The notes beneath the pieces are model-generated. The model was not told the origin of the DNA, did not search any database, and worked only from the letters and a program-made list of their open reading frames with translations. Made by a program: the position numbers and the translations under genes. Below are positions 61,657-64,000 of a DNA stretch of 64,000 nucleotides, one piece after another. Source of the DNA: JABCPE02 sp963516475 (GTDB lineage Bacteria; Bacteroidota; Bacteroidia; Flavobacteriales; Weeksellaceae); contig CAUQBR010000001.1 in NCBI GenBank assembly GCA_963516475.1, positions 248,001-312,000 on the forward strand. The letters run 5' to 3'. Positions within the stretch are counted from its first letter, which is position 1. Each line of letters begins with the position of its first letter.

Positions 61657-62820
61657 ATGCAGAGGATTAAAAACATACTTTTTTTCTCTATTTTAGTGAG
61701 TCTTTTGTATTCATGCAAAGTTTCAGAAATGGTAAAAATTGATAATATCACCACTCTGAATGGTAGATATTATACTAAATCAAGCCCTCACAAAGAGAAA
61801 CAAAGGGAATATCAAAACCATATGCTGAGGTTATTGAATGTGATAGAGGACATCCGCCCGTCTTATTATGTAGATATTGAATTTGAGAATAATGAAAATC
61901 TAAAAATTTCTTATCCCATTTATAGAAATGACACGGTTTTGATAGAAACCAGACATCTTCAGGGTAAAAAAAGGAGAAAATACTGGGAGGTTTATTTTGA
62001 GAATGAAAGTGTAAATATCCCGCTTATTTATGGGCGAGTCATAAAGGATAGGGTAAGAATAGGAAAGAACACTAAAAACCAGCTTTTAATAGAAAAATTC
62101 AATAATAATGAAGGTTGGGTACTCTTTTTAGGAGATGGTTATGAACTAAAATCTAAAAATGTTTTTTATCATTATGAAGATTATCCTAAAATGAAACCTT
62201 TTGTGGAGAATGGACTTTGGGGAGTTGTGAATAATGGAGAAACCATCGTGCGGTCTAAGTATGAGATAACAGAAGTCTTTGAGCAAAAATACATTAAGGC
62301 AAAAATTAACGGGAAATGGTCTCTTTTAGACAAAGAGGGAAAAGTGATTATTCCACCAAAATATGATGATATTTCAGATATTGATAAAGAAACAGAATCT
62401 GTGTTTTATGTCGTAAAAGATGAAAAAGCAGGGCTGGTCAATATGAAAGGCGAAGAGATTACTCCCATAAGCTATGATGCGATAAGTGAAGGTGAAAAAG
62501 GAGTTTTTATACTGACACAGGGGAATTTCCGTGGAGCTCTTTTTAAGCAAAAAATATTGGTACCTCCTATTTATGAAAGTATCAATGGTTACGCAACAAA
62601 AATAGGACTATATAAAAACATGAAGCCAGACAGAATGTATTATGATGCGCAGAGAGATGGCAAAAAATATGTCCTAGATGACCAAGGGAATGAATACGAA
62701 CTAGAAGAAACTGAAATTCAAAATATAGGCAAGGCATTAATATATGGCTGGTCTGGACCAAGATATTCCATTAAGCAGGAAACTAAAAGAAAAGTTTCGC
62801 TAGATGAATGGAAAAAATAA
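61657..62820 (+). CDS. WG-repeat lipoprotein
   Basis: 387 residues. Signal LFFSILVSLLYSCK with lipobox Cys near 20. The C-terminal half has WG (KWG) repeats, for example GLWGVVNNGETIVRSKYE, GKWSLLDKEGKVIIPPKYD and KAGLVNMKGEEITPISYD, each about 40 residues. WG-repeat proteins occur widely in Bacteroidota; function is unknown. 18 bases before the next gene. Confidence 0.87.
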   Translation: MQRIKNILFFSILVSLLYSCKVSEMVKIDNITTLNGRYYTKSSPHKEKQREYQNHMLRLLNVIEDIRPSYYVDIEFENNENLKISYPIYRNDTVLIETRHLQGKKRRKYWEVYFENESVNIPLIYGRVIKDRVRIGKNTKNQLLIEKFNNNEGWVLFLGDGYELKSKNVFYHYEDYPKMKPFVENGLWGVVNNGETIVRSKYEITEVFEQKYIKAKINGKWSLLDKEGKVIIPPKYDDISDIDKETESVFYVVKDEKAGLVNMKGEEITPISYDAISEGEKGVFILTQGNFRGALFKQKILVPPIYESINGYATKIGLYKNMKPDRMYYDAQRDGKKYVLDDQGNEYELEETEIQNIGKALIYGWSGPRYSIKQETKRKVSLDEWKK

Positions 62821-62838
62821 TTGTAGAAAGAAAAAATC

Positions 62839-63189
62839 ATGAATGAAGCAGAAATTTGGAAGCAAATAGAGGAATTTTTTGTGAAAAATTTTGATACAGA
62901 AAAAAATCCTCCGGTAGAGATATTATTGTTTTTAATAGGAATACGGGAGCTGGGAAGCGGCTGGCAGGAATACTCAAAAGATGATAAAATCAATCTGATA
63001 CACATTGCTGTGTGTAGGCTGCTGGAGCCTTTTGGTTATTATAAATTTGAGGGTTATGATGAAGACGGATGGCCTAAATATAAAATCCTAGAAAATCTAC
63101 CAGAACTAAGGGCAAATGAGCAGCAGATACTCATGAAGAAAGCTATAATACAATATTTCATAGATGAAGATTTGTTAGAAAAAAAATAA
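62839..63189 (+). CDS. Conserved-looking hypothetical protein
   Basis: 116 residues, soluble, acidic, helical. VEILLFLIGIRELGSGWQEY and NLIHIAVCRLLEPFGYYKF look conserved, as does DEDGWPKYKILENLPEL. I recall similar short proteins in Flavobacteriia but know no function. Follows the WG-repeat gene by 18 bases. Confidence 0.75.
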   Translation: MNEAEIWKQIEEFFVKNFDTEKNPPVEILLFLIGIRELGSGWQEYSKDDKINLIHIAVCRLLEPFGYYKFEGYDEDGWPKYKILENLPELRANEQQILMKKAIIQYFIDEDLLEKK

Positions 63190-63303
63190 ATTTTATGAAA
63201 AATATTTTGTTAAATATTTCGTTTTTAACATATTATTTTTAATATTTGTGGTATAAAAATTGTTTATACATAATAAAGTAGATATTTTAACAAGATATTG
63301 TAA

Positions 63304-64000
63304 ATGAATAATCGTTTTATTCTAATATTGTCCTTTGCGATGACTATATCATTAGTCATCTTTATTTCGCTACAGTTGTATTGGGTTAGAGGTTATTATC
63401 GAGCTTTGGAGCAGGATTTTTCTAATAAAGTGCACAGCGTACTAGAAACTACAACTAAAAAAATAGAAGGAATAGAGATAGAGCAGTATCTGAATGTGGA
63501 ATATCCTAATTTTGGGAAGACGGTGGTTTCTGTCAAGGAACAGCCTGCTACAGAGACTTATATCCAGCAGGTGACAGATTCTGCTACAAAAAAACAAATA
63601 CTCTTTTCTAAAAAAATCATAGAAAGCCAAAACATTCCAATATCCCAAAGCGGAGATAGTTTGGAATTGATGAAAATGTATACGGATGAAGGACAGATCA
63701 ATATCAGAAAAGACCCTGCAATCCCAGAAAAGCTAACCACTGAAATCAACCAAACGGTAAGAAATAACACCTATCAGCTCAAAGAATTTGCAAAACTAAA
63801 TGCCAGCAATCTTCCTGTGGAGAGAAGAGTAAGTCTAAAAGTTCTAGACTCTGTGCTGACCAGAGAGCTTAATATGATGGGAATTAGTGGGGATTTTGGA
63901 TTTGCTATTTTGGATAAAAATAATGAAAGAACATCCATAGCAAATGACATTTTCAAAGAAAAAGAAGAAGGAAAGGCGCAGTATTCTTATCCTCTTTTTA
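63304..64000 (+). CDS. Sensor histidine kinase, 5' part only (runs off the window)
   Basis: Open from the ATG at 63304 to the last base, 232 residues visible. One N-terminal membrane helix (ILILSFAMTISLVIFISL) followed by QLYWVRGYYRALEQDF, a start I associate with Bacteroidota sensor kinases (PorY-type), then a periplasmic sensor region rich in polar and charged residues. No HAMP, HisKA or ATPase domain is in the window, so the kinase call is inferred from the N-terminal pattern. Confidence 0.6.
   Translation, partial: MNNRFILILSFAMTISLVIFISLQLYWVRGYYRALEQDFSNKVHSVLETTTKKIEGIEIEQYLNVEYPNFGKTVVSVKEQPATETYIQQVTDSATKKQILFSKKIIESQNIPISQSGDSLELMKMYTDEGQINIRKDPAIPEKLTTEINQTVRNNTYQLKEFAKLNASNLPVERRVSLKVLDSVLTRELNMMGISGDFGFAILDKNNERTSIANDIFKEKEEGKAQYSYPLF

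Overview
The window is a stretch of an AT-rich Bacteroidota chromosome, most likely a flavobacterium of the Weeksellaceae/Chryseobacterium-Riemerella-Bergeyella type. Evidence seen in the sequence: fused MurF-Alr, a PorW/SprE-like type IX secretion TPR lipoprotein, Rho with a long charged insertion, Bacteroidota-restricted families (DUF4271, DUF4293, DUF4296, DUF2807 head-GIN), lipoproteins with C-terminal-to-signal cysteine boxes, few Shine-Dalgarno sequences, and repeated TAnnTTTG minus-7 promoter elements. No rRNA, tRNA, IS element, prophage or CRISPR array was recognised.

Layout. 1-1556: 3' part of a frameshifted outer-membrane receptor. 1.6-4.1 kb: clpC. 4.3-10.8 kb: sufE, a heptosyltransferase-like gene, an NfeD-like/flotillin pair, dnaB and rnhA. 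10.8-12.7 kb (minus): head-GIN adhesin-like protein, VOC protein, fabG. 12.7-15.1 kb: an exceptionally AT-rich two-gene island wedged between core genes fabG and rsmI, made of a Panacea-domain (SocA-like) antitoxin candidate and a 562-residue membrane-anchored partner of unknown function. 15.1-26 kb: rsmI, tdk, murF-alr, patatin-barrel protein, ybeY, mnmG, methyltransferase, mgtC-like, YwqG-like. 26-29.2 kb (minus): pgk, a lipoprotein and sod, with a gene-free 547-base region between pgk and the lipoprotein. 29.4-43.6 kb: tannase-like esterase, rho, DUF4293, ABC exporter, dsbD, rpiB, rnr, a broken lipoprotein, lysE, LD-carboxypeptidase, yraN, tsaB. 43.7-48 kb (minus): sprE/porW, maf, kdsC, DUF2520 protein. 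48-57.9 kb: small lipoproteins, Smr protein, phosphoesterase, truA, GH3-family enzyme, a frameshifted sigma factor and a 44-residue ORF, panB, crp-like regulator, tgt, DUF4296, polyprenol-P mannosyltransferase-like GT2. 58-64 kb: DUF4271, hemD, prolyl-oligopeptidase-family peptidase, WG-repeat lipoprotein, a small conserved-looking protein and the 5' end of a sensor kinase.

The most notable points. (1) The gene-free region 27285-27831 carries seven DnaA-box-like 9-mers within about 310 bases, and two parS-like palindromes flank mnmG 4-6 kb away; together these suggest that the window contains the chromosomal replication origin and its centromere sites. (2) The Panacea/membrane-protein pair looks like a toxin-antitoxin or phage-defence module whose effector family I do not recognise. 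(3) Three genes (receptor, YD-like lipoprotein, sigma factor), and possibly the island effector, are each broken by a one-base indel, mostly in short A/T runs, which could be real inactivation, phase variation or a sequencing artefact. (4) Several genes have TAnnTTTG only 4-5 bases before the start codon, predicting leaderless mRNAs.

All functional names rest on reading motifs by eye; no database search was run.
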